A stretch of 64,000 nucleotides of DNA from Panagrolaimus kolymaensis (Eukaryota; Nematoda; Chromadorea; Rhabditida; Panagrolaimidae): the NCBI GenBank assembly GCA_028622995.1, contig JAJQJQ010000031.1, positions 1,860,001 to 1,924,000 of the forward strand, in the 5' to 3' direction. The position numbers and the translations under genes are program-made. Below are positions 11,987-23,216 of the stretch, one piece after another. Positions within the stretch are counted from its first letter, which is position 1. Each line of letters opens with the position of its first letter. Under the pieces are notes generated by a model. It made no database searches, was not told the DNA's origin, and saw only the letters and a program-made list of their open reading frames with translations.

Positions 11987-12330
11987 TATTGAAAGAATAG
12001 TTTGAATCAAATATATTATTTCAAATACTAATCAGAATTGTAAGCAAAAAAAATTTTCGATTTGTTTTGTATTTTTTATTTTTATCATAAAAAAATTAAT
12101 ATAAAAAAAATGAAAAATAACAAAGGGAAAATAAAAATTTAAAAAATTTGTAAAAGAATATGCCTTTTTAGGAAATCTGTCCGTACACTAGAAAATAAAA
12201 TACCTGAAAGAAAAGATAGGTAATTACTCAAATTTGGATTAAATATTGGAAGCAAAATAATTGTTTAAATTAAAGAATTAAATAAATAAACGGAAAAAGA
12301 TTTTTTCTTAATAAAAATTAGAACAATAAA
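11987..12330. other. Intergenic, convergent gene ends
   Basis: About 340 bp of A/T-rich sequence between convergent gene ends; no gene or element is recognised. Confidence 0.6.
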
Positions 12331-15185
12331 TTAATCAGCTTGATATTTTTTGGGTTTACAAATATGTGAATTTTTACCAAGTTCCACATAATTTTGACCA
12401 TTTTCATCTTGACGAAGTTTGCCACTGACACTTAGCTTTGGTCCTTTTTTAGGTCTACAAGCATAACAATTGTAAAGATTTTGAATTGGAGAATAAGTAT
12501 AAGTATAGCAAAATGATTTATCAGTGGAATCAAAAATTATTAAATGTTTTTGATTATTTTTGAGAATAAAATTAGGGTGTTTTATAATTCGTTCTTCCAA
12601 ATTTTCTGGTTTAAATTTAATTGGCTCACATTCATGATTTGTTTTACAAAGTTCAACGAAATCATCGCTATTTTCAAGTTGAACAAGTTTAGCCGAAACT
12701 CGAATCCTTTTATGAGTATTGCATTCAGGGCAATAATAATTAATTGATTTATCTTTAGAAATATTATTTTTGGTATATTCATAACAAAGTGTCTTGGTTA
12801 CATCAACAAAAATAATTAGCTTTTCAAGTATTCGGCCATGGTATTTTCGTTTTAAAAGTTGGAAATTTGGTTTTCTCACAATTTGAGGTTCATAGTCTTC
12901 CGGTAAATACGGAATAGGTTCACAGATATGTGAACGATCTTGTACGCTAACATATTCAATTCCATTTGCATCCGTCATAATTTTTGCTCGAATATTTGCT
13001 CCTAATCTTTTGTTTAAACATCTAACACATCGATAAAACTTCTTATCAGCCGCATACAAAAAATCATAACATAAATGTTTATTTTCTTGAAGAAAAATTA
13101 GCAGCTTTTTTCGAATGGGTCCATTACCAATTTTTAGTTCAATAAGTTGATAATCTGGTTTATAAATGTTTAAATCATTTGTGTATTTTTCTGGTTCATA
13201 TTTTCGCAATTCACAAATATGCTTCACTTTGCTCAATTCAACATAACTTTTTCCATTTGAGTTTTGACAAATTTTAGCTGTCACTGGTTTATTTTTGCTG
13301 TGGCACCCGTTGCACTTAAACACCTTTTGTCCATTATCCCAATAATATTCATAGCCAATTGTATGATTGGAAGATGTAAAAATAAATATATTTGATTTTT
13401 TTATTTCATTTTGAGTATATTCATGTAATCGATAATTAATAGAATTGATTCTTTCATTCTTTACATCAAACTTTTCTGGTTCATATTTGCAGGGTTCGCA
13501 TGCGTGTTCAGCAGAATTAAGCCTTACATAATCATTTCCATTGTTGTTGTCAACAATAATTCTTGCAATTCGATAGGTTCCAGCGTATTTACATTTTATG
13601 CACAAGAAGTAATTTTTATTTTCGCACCAAATAAATTCGTAACAAAATTCCTTGTTTGAATTTGTTGGAAAAATAAAAAGAACTTTTCGCAACTTTTCTT
13701 TTTCTAAAAAAGAAATTACTTCATACTGGTCCGGCTTTCGAATCTGTTTTTCACGGTCAAAATGATATTTTTCAGGGCAATATGGTGCCGGTTTACAAGC
13801 ATGGTCATCATCGTTTAATTTGATAAATTTTTCACCATTTGAACGCTTGCATAATTTTGCAACGAGATGTTTTTTGTTGCCCCATTTACAAGAGCCGCAA
13901 GTAAACAATTTGCGAAAATTTGACAAAGAATAAGTATAGCAAAGCTTTTTATCAGAAGATAAAAAAATGAAAAGTTTTGTTCTGGTTTCTTTATCCCATT
14001 GATAAGTCAAAATTTTAAAGTTTGGCGATTCTACGGTTATGGTACTGGTTCTCAAATGTGGCTTGAATCTTTTTGCTGGGCTATAAATTAATTATAATAG
14101 TATTAATTTTTCCAGAACACTTATATATATAAGTTAAAAACATACGTCTCATTGTGATTTTCATTATTAGACTCCAAATCCTCATCATCAGAGTGAAATC
14201 CATCACTATCATCTGTTAAGCTACCTTCCTCTTCAGAGCTGGGAATGTAAGTTCCATCGTCATCATCCTTATCATCGTCATTAGTGATTTCGATAGCGGA
14301 TCTTTTACGAAGATTAATTTCCCTTAAAAATATATATATGAAAATGATTGCAAATATTAAACATCACTGAACGTACTCTTTAACTTTGTCGTCTCCAGTA
14401 ACGTTTTTATTATCGGTAGTAGTAACTTTTACATAAAAACAGTCGTCTCCAACATTTTGAATTACAGGAATGGAGTTGTCGTTTTTGCTTTCAGCAGCAA
14501 TAAAAGTTTTGATTATATTAGAATATAAATCATGGCAAGAATTATTAATTTTGTTTAACCATTTTTGATTTTCTTCACTTGAAAAGCCTTTTAAGAAAGT
14601 AATAAGCAATTCTTCCATTTTAGTTTTATTTAGTTGTTTTGCATTTTTGATTGCTCTAATTAGTGGAATGAAAAACCTTTTTTCAATGATTTCATCCCAT
14701 TTACTGTTTTTATATTTAAGTGATGGAGTTAGTAATAAAATGTTAGATAGCTAAAAATGGTTTATATTTTCCAAAGAGTAATGATGGAAGTGACTTACAT
14801 TTACTTTTCGAATCGCAAAAACAATTTTCATACAGCTTGTTTCACTCGGAAAAATCAATGCAAAGCTTGAATGCTCTTCATTTTTTTTAGAAATCGTAAC
14901 AAAAATAAAATTCTGGAATTTTTTTTATGCAATGGCATATTCTTTTTTAAACTAATAAAAATGCTTTACCTTAACTGCAACAAAATGTTCTTCAAAATCT
15001 GTATAAATTTGATCAAACTCTAAAAAAGGAACCAAATTGTTGTTGAAATAAATTAATAAATTTTTGAAAAACTTGCTTTGGTTTATTAATGTAACAAATA
15101 AATGCTTTTGAACAACATTTACAATAATCTTACATTTACCAAAATAAAATAGATTTTGACTTTTATTAAACACCAAAACTTCCAT
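12331..15185 (-). CDS. Protein with six tandem FLYWCH/WRKY-GCM1-like zinc-finger modules
   Basis: Exons in transcription order: 15185-14970, 14912-14799, 14750-14377, 14322-14146 and 14080-12331; 876 aa. The first three exons code an unfamiliar globular region with alternating hydrophobic strands. Exon four is strongly acidic (Asp/Glu/Ser stretches) and starts with a basic RKRS patch. The large last exon carries six modules of about 93 residues. Each has a hydrophobic strand and [LI]CY-x-[YF], then C-x2-C, a basic stretch, AK-x-NG-x-YV-x-L, then H-x-C, and ends in Y-x-PE. C-x2-C...H-x-C is the zinc-ligand pattern of the FLYWCH/WRKY-GCM1 superfamily, in its HxC rather than HxH form. DNA or RNA binding, or descent from a Mutator-type transposase, is likely but inferred. 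No transposase catalytic domain is present. Confidence 0.8.
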
Positions 15186-16177
15186 TTTTAAGTTGATTAA
15201 TGCTTGAGAAAAGAAATAAAAACGAATCGATGAGTGAAGGTGTAAATGTATTTGAAAATTACAAATTTATTTTTTCTGTCATTTTGTTCCTGGAATGCCA
15301 AATTTATAAAATTAAAAGCTATGTTTTGGCCAAGTTTTTATTTTCTTCTCTTAGAAACGAGCAAATAACCTTCAAGGCAAACTTTAACAAAATTTTATTA
15401 GGAAAAAAAAATTTAATAACAATATCATTTAATTTTAATAACTAAAAAATAGATAGCGTTTTTTAAAATGAGATAGCCAAAATAAATAAAATGAAATAAC
15501 AGCCAATAAAAAAATACACCATAATTTGTTTGGAATCTTAAACAATTTTTTCCTAAGAGAAATATACAAAGGAAAGAAAAAATAAAATATCTTTGTATTA
15601 GCAGAATATTAGCTTAACTTAAAAAAGTTTTCTTATCTTTCTATCACAAAAGCTTAATAGTTAGTTCCGAAAATGAATAACTTTTTGCCACATTGAAATT
15701 ACGATCGATGAAAATAATAATATAAGTATTATTACAAATAAAACTCTTACACCATACAATATTACAAAAAAGGGCAATAAATAAATATTTTATTCTGGAA
15801 AGGATCACCCAGGAAATTGGACAATGTTAAAAATCATACAAAAAAATAATATTTTGCGGAATTCATCATTGCTTTAAATATAAAAAAAGGGTGCATGTGC
15901 AAGCTTAGCTTATAATTGAAAATTGATATTATACTTAACAAAAACCATCGGAAAAAAAAGTGAATCATCAGCTTCACTAAAATATGTGAATTCTAAAAAT
16001 GCAAGTAAAACTTTAGTTGTTTTGATTTTTTACAAGTATTAATAATAAGGATCTTTGTTTTTATTTTGGAATTTTTGAAAAATAAAGACCGGATGTAAAT
16101 TTCGAGTAATAAATTTGTTAAGATTCAAATTTTTTATAAACTTGCGGACAGTCGATAAATTTATGAGAATCTTCTTG
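15186..16177. other. Intergenic with a possible membrane-exon relic
   Basis: About 1 kb upstream of the six-finger gene. On the minus strand at about 15661-15775 an open frame codes one strongly hydrophobic helix (VILYGVRVLFVIILILLFSS) followed by a basic end and a stop. It looks like the last exon of a membrane protein, but no partner exons were found, so it is not called as a gene. The rest is AT-rich and featureless. Confidence 0.35.
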
Positions 16178-16506
16178 TTCCCTGTTGTGGCTCGAACAAC
16201 ACGAAGAATAATGGAGGAATCTCTGACATTCAAAATGGCGCCTCTGATCGTGTCTCTTGGTCTTGCATTTAATAAGGAAGCTTCGCTTCCTAGCCTATTT
16301 TGTATTTCATTGTTTCATTGTTTGTTAGTTGTTTGAACTAGAGCTTTACTTTCACTTTACTCTGTATCGTCTTTGTGGCTGTTAGCTTACCGCTCAGCTA
16401 ACAGCATTGTTCCTGGTAATAAACATACTTTATTTACACCTGTGTCAATTCTACGGCATTAAAGGGAACTCTTTGTTTAACACCACTTCATGGTTATAAC
16501 ATTCCC
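16178..16506. mobile_element. Solo LTR of an LTR retrotransposon with target-site duplication
   Basis: A 319-bp unit (16183-16501) opens TGTTGTGG and closes GGTTATAACA, giving the inverted TGTT...AACA ends of retroviral-type LTRs. It is flanked by perfect 5-bp direct repeats TTCCC at 16178-16182 and 16502-16506. It is clearly more GC-rich than its surroundings and has an internal poly(A)-type AATAAA at 16418-16423. No gag or pol sequence adjoins it, so it is a solo LTR left by LTR-LTR recombination. The TGTTGTG start resembles BEL/Pao or Gypsy LTRs, but the family cannot be fixed from one LTR. Confidence 0.82.
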
Positions 16507-17165
16507 CAAATTATTTTATATTTTAATTTTTATGAGCTGAAATAAACTCTTTGATCTAAGATCCATTAAGTAATTAAAATGTGAAGCTTCAGATTTTCTT
16601 TAAATTTATTTGTTTCCTATCCATAAAAGATAGCAAAAAAACCAAAAAAAATTAATGAATTTGGATTTGGCTTCATTAATGGTTTGTTTCGAAAAGTTTT
16701 TTTTTTCATATTTTTCTGCAATACTACACACCTTTATATAATTCTTTGAAAAGCTCTCTTGGAAATCGGCTTGAACTCAATTATTTTAGAAGGAGTAAAA
16801 TATCTTAATTATTTTCACTTTTATGTTTTGATGGCGAGAAATTCTTAACTCATTTAAATATTCATTTCTCACCATCGTAACTCTCGTCGATTTGATAAAA
16901 ATATTTTATTTAGGTACTTTAAATTTTTTTATTATTATTTTGTTGCCAAATCAAACGGTAGCCTTTTGAACTACCATTAAAGCTTTTAAATTTAAAACTT
17001 TCATTATTGCTAATTTTGTTGTGTCGTCATATTTAATTTAGGTTAAAAAAAATAAAATCGCTTTTATGGTCAAATATTCGGTGATTCACAAAAATACCGT
17101 TTCCTTCTGTAATGAAAAAAGAATTAAAAAAATAAAAAATAAAAAAAATTAGCGTGGGGCCTAAA
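16507..17165. other. Non-coding AT-rich stretch
   Basis: About 660 bp between the solo LTR and the kinase relic. Nothing is recognised beyond low-complexity A/T. Confidence 0.5.
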
Positions 17166-17399
17166 CTATAGAAGTTCCAAAATTTTAATAAAAGCTTTAT
17201 CTTTTTGTATCATTTCCGAATTTTCTGAGACTTTACTTTGAGTTAAAGCTTCGATGGATAACCATTTGATTGTTAATTTTTTATGCCTGGAATCTTGAAA
17301 GGCGCCATTTTTCTTTGCTTTACAACATAAACCAAAATTGGCAAATTTCGAATTTCGCAACATTTTTATCTGCCAATAAAATATTTCTGCGTTATACAT
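17166..17399 (-). pseudogene. Relic of a tyrosine-kinase catalytic domain
   Basis: A 77-codon frame contains KFANFGLCCKAKKNG, then about 10 residues later KLTIKWLSIEALTQSKVSEN. This is the spacing of the kinase activation segment: DFG-Leu, a variable activation loop, then [KR]-x-P-I-[KR]-W-x-x-PEAL. The DFG Asp is Asn, the expected Pro residues of the P+1 loop are lost, and neither the ATP-binding lobe, the HRD loop nor the C-lobe is present. It is best read as an isolated, decayed exon of a receptor or Fer/Fps-type tyrosine kinase. Similarity was judged by eye only. Confidence 0.5.
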
Positions 17400-17439
17400 C
17401 TTGATGGATTAGTTTATTTTCAGCTATGTTATTTAATGT

Positions 17440-17825
17440 ACCGTTGTTGTCAATGCAACTATCGCATATGTTCATGATAATCCTCTTACTGAAAATCTTG
17501 AAAACGAAACGTTGATTCTACTTATTAAATTTGCTAAACTTCTTAATATCAAAATCTAAAAGTAGTTTTTTACATTCGAAATTCTTATTTACTTGAAGAA
17601 TGTTTTTAGGATGAGATTGGACAGATTCTTGGTGAAGAAATTAAAGAATCAAATTGCATTGAATTCGCACTAACTTCAAACATTTTAAATACTCCAAATC
17701 CCGAAAAAAAATCTCTGAATTTGCTAGTTCAAGAAAAGAAAGCCAGAAATTCAAAAATTGGTATAAATAATTTGGATGATTCATTCAAACTGGAAATGTT
17801 TGATATCCTTTTCGAAATGCTCTAA
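17440..17825 (+). pseudogene. Truncated, frameshifted copy of the BTB gene at 9.9 kb
   Basis: Matches the second half of exon 3 and all of exon 4 of the BTB gene at 9900-10953. The first piece reads VVVNATIAYVHDNPLTENL against VVVNAAVAYAYDYPLPKNL in the parent. The second, from about 17611, reads ESNCIEFALTSNIL against DSNCIEIAKTSNIL and ends with a matching stop at 17823-17825. The intron between is kept, so this arose by DNA duplication rather than retrotransposition. The MATH-like half and the first BTB strands are missing, and a one-base loss near the old donor creates an in-frame stop. Sequence left of 17438 is unrelated, marking a breakpoint. Confidence 0.82.
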
Positions 17826-18161
17826 TTTAAAATACTATTTTTTTTTATTTAGTTAATTTATCCATTTTTTTGGAATGGAATCTTTTACTTTACTCAAATT
17901 ACTCTTCTTTTAATTGTTGGACGCACTTTATATTTTTAGTATTTTAATAAAAATTTTTAGGAATATTACTTTTAAAGCACTATTTATTCAAAATTTAGCG
18001 ATTAGTTAAATTTAAAATTTAATCACCGGGTTAATAATAGAGATCACTCGGAATAAAAAAAGCAATTATTTTAAGTTAAAAAAAAAAAAAACTTAAAAAT
18101 ATCGGAAGTTTTTTTTAGCTGATTTATTTTTTAAGTAAAAAAGGTAATTGGGTTTTAAATT
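17826..18161. other. Intergenic
   Basis: About 340 bp of AT-rich sequence after the BTB pseudogene; nothing recognised. Confidence 0.5.
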
Positions 18162-19179
18162 TTATCCAAAGGCTGGAATGCAATTTGTCCAACAATCTGC
18201 AACAATTTCAGTACAGCCACCATGTACTTCACCCACGGCTTCATCAGCATGTCCAGCGGCAGATCGAAGTGTGTTACTTTTCCAACGTTGAAGCCAAGTC
18301 ACAACAGCCTATAAAAGTCATATATTTTTAGAATTTCATCGGATAAAAAATAAATATACTTGTGCAAGGAAAAATGTGCCTATCGCACTTGTAACCCGTC
18401 CCAAAAAACTGCAAAGGCCAATGAGGTATTTAGATGGACCATCCACGAATGCTGAAAAGAAATTTCGCCATGAAATAAAAATTTAATTAAAAAAATTGTG
18501 ATAAAATTCTTTGCAAACCTTTTTTAATTTTAAATTTCAAATTTTCATGATTTGCTACAGCTGCATCGACTACTTCTTTATTTAATGTTGCTGATTGAAC
18601 ACTAATCCAATATGAAATTCCATTACATGCGAGACCACAAAATAGGAAAAATAATGCAACACAACAATAATTTTCTTAAAAAAGAAAGATTTTTTTTAAA
18701 ACCAAATATTTTTCATTGTTTTTTTACTTACTTCTAACTTTTCTTACTCCAGCTCTCAAACTTTGCATACTTTGAGATTTTTGTAAAGTTGAGGGTGGAG
18801 GTAATAATTCCTTTTTGGCATCATTATCTTCATTTTCATTTTCTCCGCCAATAGCAAAACTGCCTTTGGATTTTGATTTTTCCGTTGCCACCTTGGTTGG
18901 TGAAGCCGCCATGAAGGAAGCTTTAGCAGCCGCCCGTTGTTCAGCCATTTGAGCCAATGCAGTAAATTTAATTTGTGAACTTGAACTTACAACTGAACGC
19001 TTTTTATTTTTTATATCCGTCAATGATGGAGTTCCACCAAATGAGCCACTCGTAGATCTAGGAACAACAACCGAAGAAGGTGGAATATAATTATTATTAT
19101 TTCGTTTGGGTGAATGATGAATAATTTGATGTTGAAATTTATTTTTTCCTGATGGTGACGCCACAACTTTAACAAACAT
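18162..19179 (-). CDS. Nematode two-helix membrane protein of unknown function
   Basis: Exons 19179-18732, 18674-18519, 18451-18360 and 18308-18162 give 280 aa. The first ~150 residues are polar and disordered-looking (Ser/Lys/Pro-rich, with SKSKGSF and KSQSMQSLRAGVRKVR), probably cytoplasmic. Then follow a hydrophobic helix (NYCCVALFFLFCGLACNGIS), a 35-residue loop, a second hydrophobic stretch (YLIGLCSFLGRVTSAIGTFF), and a Cys-rich end (HGGCTEIVADCWTNCIPAFG). The ATG follows a trans-splice-like TTTTTAG acceptor, which supports this start. No family was recognised; the splice structure and steady coding phase make it a real gene. Confidence 0.75.
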
Positions 19180-21190
19180 TCTAAAAATAAAACAATAACT
19201 ACAATTTTTTTGAAGAAAAAAAAAACAATGGCAAAAAAAAATAATACTAAAAAAGCGGCATTTTTTTTTGGTCTCAACTAACCATTTTTAAACAATAAAA
19301 TAAAAAAATGACGAAAAAAAGAAGAAGAATGGATTGAGTTGTTGTTTTCGTTGTTGTTGCTCTTTAACTTAATACTATTTCTGTGATGCTACTTCTGATG
19401 TTAAAAACAACAGAGTTAAGAGTTAGCTAAGTTCACGCATATCCGTTATTTGAATTTCTTCTTGAAAATTTCCTGAAAAAAAAAACCATTTTATTATTTA
19501 AAAAAATTTTTTACTATAAAAAACGCCAAAAAAAATTTACAAGAAAAAACACATTTGATGAGAAAAAAATGCCATAAATTTATTTCTCTTTTTCTTTTTC
19601 AATTTTTATTTATTTCATCGTTTAAAGCTTTCATTTTTTTCAATGTATTCAAGCAAAAAATAAAAAGAAAAAAGTATAAAAAAAGACTAATGCCCTTTTG
19701 CGTTGGAGCTCCAGGGATGGCAAAAAAATATTTCGAAATAACATCTACATCAGCTAAAAAAGCCAAAGACAGACACATCACGTTTATTTTTTTTATCAAC
19801 CTCTACCTTTATGAAATTTTATATTCGTGTGAAACACGTTAGTATTATTATTATTTTTAGCAAATTTTTTGTTTAAACAAAAAATAATAGTTTTTTTTTG
19901 AAAGAAAAAAATGGAGTAACGTGTCTTTACTTTTTTGTGTTTTTTTTTAAAAATGCCCTCCAAAGAAAAAAAATAGTCTCGCACGTTAGTTATTGAAAAT
20001 GGAGAAGGGAAGTTTTTGGAAGGCGGCATTTTTATTTTATTTATTCTCAAGTAAAAAAAGGCAAAACCGCTAACTAAAAAATGCTGCTTTAGGCGGCAAC
20101 AAGAAAAAAAACATAAAACATGCCATGCACAAACAACAACAGCTTCGTTTTTTTTTTCTATGCTTTTCTATGTTATTTTTTTTTCTTTTCAATGCATGTC
20201 TGTCTCTTCGTAGTTTTTTAAACAACAACCAAAAAAACATGCATCTTGGCACTTAGTTATTTTAAGGCGCATTGGGAAAAAGGAAAGAAGAGAACAAAAA
20301 AAATCGGAAAGAAATAATGAAAAAATAAATAGAAAGTTTTTCTTGTTGTTGTTTAAGAATGGCAACAAAAAAAAAACAGTAGAATTGAATGAAAAAGTTT
20401 ACTTACCACAAAAAATAAAGAGTAGCATAAATTTAACGACAATGGAATTTCGTTGTAATTGTTTTATGCAAAATAGCAAAACTTTGATATTTATTAAATT
20501 AAAATTAGAGCAAATTAAAATTGTTTAATGACTTTTTTTTAAAGAAAATGATTGGAAAATTTACGTTGTAAAAATTTTTGTTTTGAAAATATCAATTTAT
20601 TATTTAATATTTTTTTCTTTGTAAAAATCAAGAGCCAAAATTTATTTATTTCCTTGCTTCTTCATTTTTTTGGATGCTTGAAAAGGCAAAAAAAAGAGTA
20701 AAGGAAAAAAGATTGGCGAGAAAATGATAGCTAACGCAGTAACACACCTTTCAAGACGGCAGTGCCATGCATGAAATGGCAATCTTGGATATAATCAAAA
20801 AACATAAAAAACATAATAGCATGAAAAGCAACCGGAAAAAATTATTTTATTCATTGCTTAATGCAAAATCGCAAAAAAAAAAAAATCAATTCTTTTAAGC
20901 GCGCCTTTATTTGATATTTTCTGATTTAACAAGAAATTAATTCATAAACATTATTAAATTGTTTAGTTAGAAGTGTATTTTTTGGAAATAATCTTAATAT
21001 GGAATTTTGCTTTTTTAAACTTTAGTTTTTAACTTTTTACGTCGTTTTAGTACAACAAAAACTTGCTTCGTTTTTTTATTGATTTTTTTTATTTTTCCTT
21101 CCATAAAACATTTTTTATTTTTTTTTTTTGCAAATTTTGGTATTTCTTTTCTAAAAAAGCTACAACTTTTTTAGCTAGCGGTCATCAATA
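19180..21190. other. Long AT-rich intergenic region
   Basis: About 2 kb between a leftward and a rightward gene. It is dominated by A and T tracts; the short open frames on both strands are Lys/Phe/Ile-biased and lack splice support. Upstream control sequence for both genes must lie here, but no specific site stands out. Confidence 0.5.
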
Positions 21191-21746
21191 ATGTCTATTG
21201 AAATCCAACTCTCAAATGTTTCTAAAAAACGAAAAATTCTTTGCTTCGAATCAAACGAAGTTGATCAAAATCAAATGGTTTGTTATTAGATTAAAATGTC
21301 GGCATTATTAAAATTTTAATAATTTTAGGAATCCGTCGTTTTAACTCTTAATTTTACCAATGCAAAGAGCCGAGAAATTTTAGAAAAAAAGTAATCTTTT
21401 CTAAGAAACTAAAAAATAAGAAAAAAATATTTTTTCTCATTTTAGGCTCAACAAAGCCTCTATTAATTTAACTGATACCAATGATGATGACAAGGATGAA
21501 AGAGATTTCATCGAACTAAAATCTCTCCTTAATGCCGCGGAATATGCTGCAAAATATCATAAAAAAGCAGCAGAAAGTGCCGAAAAGAAACTTTTTGATT
21601 TACAAAGTAAATTTAAAAAAGAAATGAATCTTGCCAACGATCGAATTGAAGATTTGAAAAATAAAAACATCAACCTCCAAAATGTTATTGTTGCAATGAA
21701 ACAAAAGCTCGATCAAATAGAAAAACTTATCGATCAATTTCCATAA
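21191..21746 (+). CDS. Small coiled-coil protein, unknown
   Basis: Exons 21191-21277, 21329-21390 and 21446-21746 join in phase to 149 aa. The N-terminus is basic (SKKRK); an acidic DTNDDDKDERD segment follows. From about residue 75 the chain is a long amphipathic helix with heptad spacing (LKSLLNAAEYAAKYHKKAAE ... LKNKNINLQNVIVAMKQKLD), ending QFP. This is a coiled coil, probably oligomerising. No known family is recognised and there is no signal peptide. All introns have normal GT-AG ends. Confidence 0.6.
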
Positions 21747-22080
21747 TAATTATACCGTAATTATTTATTTTAAAAGTTTGTTGTTACATTTTAGGAATTT
21801 ACCAAAGTTAAGGAGGTAATGATTATTTATAATTTAAAAATTAATGTTGTATTTTCTTAATTTTTCTTTAAAAAATTATATTTTTCATTTATGTTTGCCT
21901 AATTTTTTAAATTCATAAATATTTGGATAAGTTAAAGTATTTCTCATAAACAAATGAAATAGCCTTTTAACAAGATATAAACTTTTTTTTTAGGGTATAG
22001 GCCTTTTTAACTAAAAAAAGAAGGAATAATGATAAACAAATTTATTTTTGGAGGTTTCTGAATTTTTCATTTATTTCTCC
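21747..22080. other. Spacer before repeat block
   Basis: AT-rich 3' flank of the coiled-coil gene leading into the 206-bp repeat; no gene. Confidence 0.4.
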
Positions 22081-22441
22081 TCCAACGGAGGCAATCAAAA
22101 ATCATTTTTCTAATAAATTTTTAAATAATTAATTATGAATTTAGAAAAGAAAAAATGCTGAGAAAAAAAAAATTTCTAATACAAAATCAGAAAATTTGAA
22201 TTTATTCAAAAAGTATTTTTTTTCAATTTGGTGACTCCTTGTTTGCTTGATACATTTGTTCAAAAAATGTTCATTGTTTGAGGTACTTCCAACGGAGGCA
22301 ATCGAAAATCCTTTTTCTTATTAATTTTTAAATAATTAATTATGAATTTAGAAAAGATAAAAAGCTCAAAAAAAAAAATTTCTAATACAAAATAAGAAAA
22401 TTTGAATTTATTCAAAATGTGTTTTTTTTCAATTTGGTGAC
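22081..22441. repeat. 206-bp tandem repeat, block A (about 1.8 copies)
   Basis: The unit includes CCAACGGAGGCAATC, TAAATAATTAATTATGAATT and CAATTTGGTGACTC. One partial copy starts near 22081 and a full one runs 22235-22440. The same unit recurs as block B at 25803-26369. Block A stops exactly at the start of the 180-bp satellite (GGTGACTC then GGGGGG). Confidence 0.88.
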
Positions 22442-22442
22442 T

Positions 22443-23116
22443 CGGGGGGAATCCAAAATCCTCTTGGCATTAATTCTTATAAAATATAAGAAAAATATTT
22501 GGAACAAAAAATCCATATCTCCAATTCAATCCATAATTCAAAACGAGATTCATTAATTTCTTGCATCAAAGCTTGAAGCAAGTGTTTATAAAATTTATGG
22601 CTTACAGTTGAGGTTCATCCAGCGGGGGGAATCCAAAATCCTCTTGGCATTAATTCTTATAAAATATAAAAAAATATTTGGAACAAAAAATCCATATCTC
22701 CAATTCAATCCATAATTCAAAACGAGATTCATTAATTTCTTGCATCAAAGCTTGAAGCAAGTGTTTATAAAAAATTATGGATTACAGTTGAGGTTCATCC
22801 AGCGGGGGGAATCCAAAATCCTCTTGGCATTAATTCTTATAAAATATAAGAAAAATATTTGGAACAAAAAATCCATATCTCCAATTCAATCCATAATTCA
22901 AAACGAGATTCATTAATTTCTTGCATCAAAGCTTGAAGCAAGTGTTTATAAAATTTATGGCTTACAGTTGAGGTTCATCCAGCGGGGGGAATCCAAAATC
23001 CTCTTGGCATTAATTCTTATAAAATATAAGAAAAATATTTGGAACAAAAAATCCATATCTCCAATTCAATCCCTAATTCAAAACGAGATTCATTAATTTC
23101 TTGCATCAAAGCTTAA
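22443..23116. repeat. 180-bp satellite, about 3.7 tandem copies
   Basis: Copies start at 22443, 22623, 22803 and 22983, each opening CGGGGGGAATCC, an exact 180-bp period. Copies 1 and 3 are nearly identical over their full length; copy 2 has one lost and one gained base; copy 4 breaks off after TTGCATCAAAGCTT near 23115. Such uniformity means recent expansion or ongoing homogenisation. No open frame runs across copies, and the unit lacks the direct-repeat/spacer layout of a CRISPR. Confidence 0.95.
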
Positions 23117-23216
23117 TACATGTGTTCATTGGTTTAGTTGGAAATCAAAATTTTTGAATTGCATTTATTTTTTTTTATTTTCCAAGTATTTTTTATTTAT
23201 TTTTTTAGCCATAAAA

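Noticed and set aside
15200..15445. 81-codon plus-strand frame divergent from the six-finger gene
   Set aside because: No upstream signals, no splice sites or domain; composition equals the AT-rich background.
16039..16336. Overlapping frames on both strands at the first LTR
   Set aside because: They cross the LTR boundary at 16183 and the target duplication, so they are chance frames.
22443..23116. CRISPR-like array
   Set aside because: The whole 180-bp unit is repeated; there are no short repeats with unique spacers, and the genome is eukaryotic.
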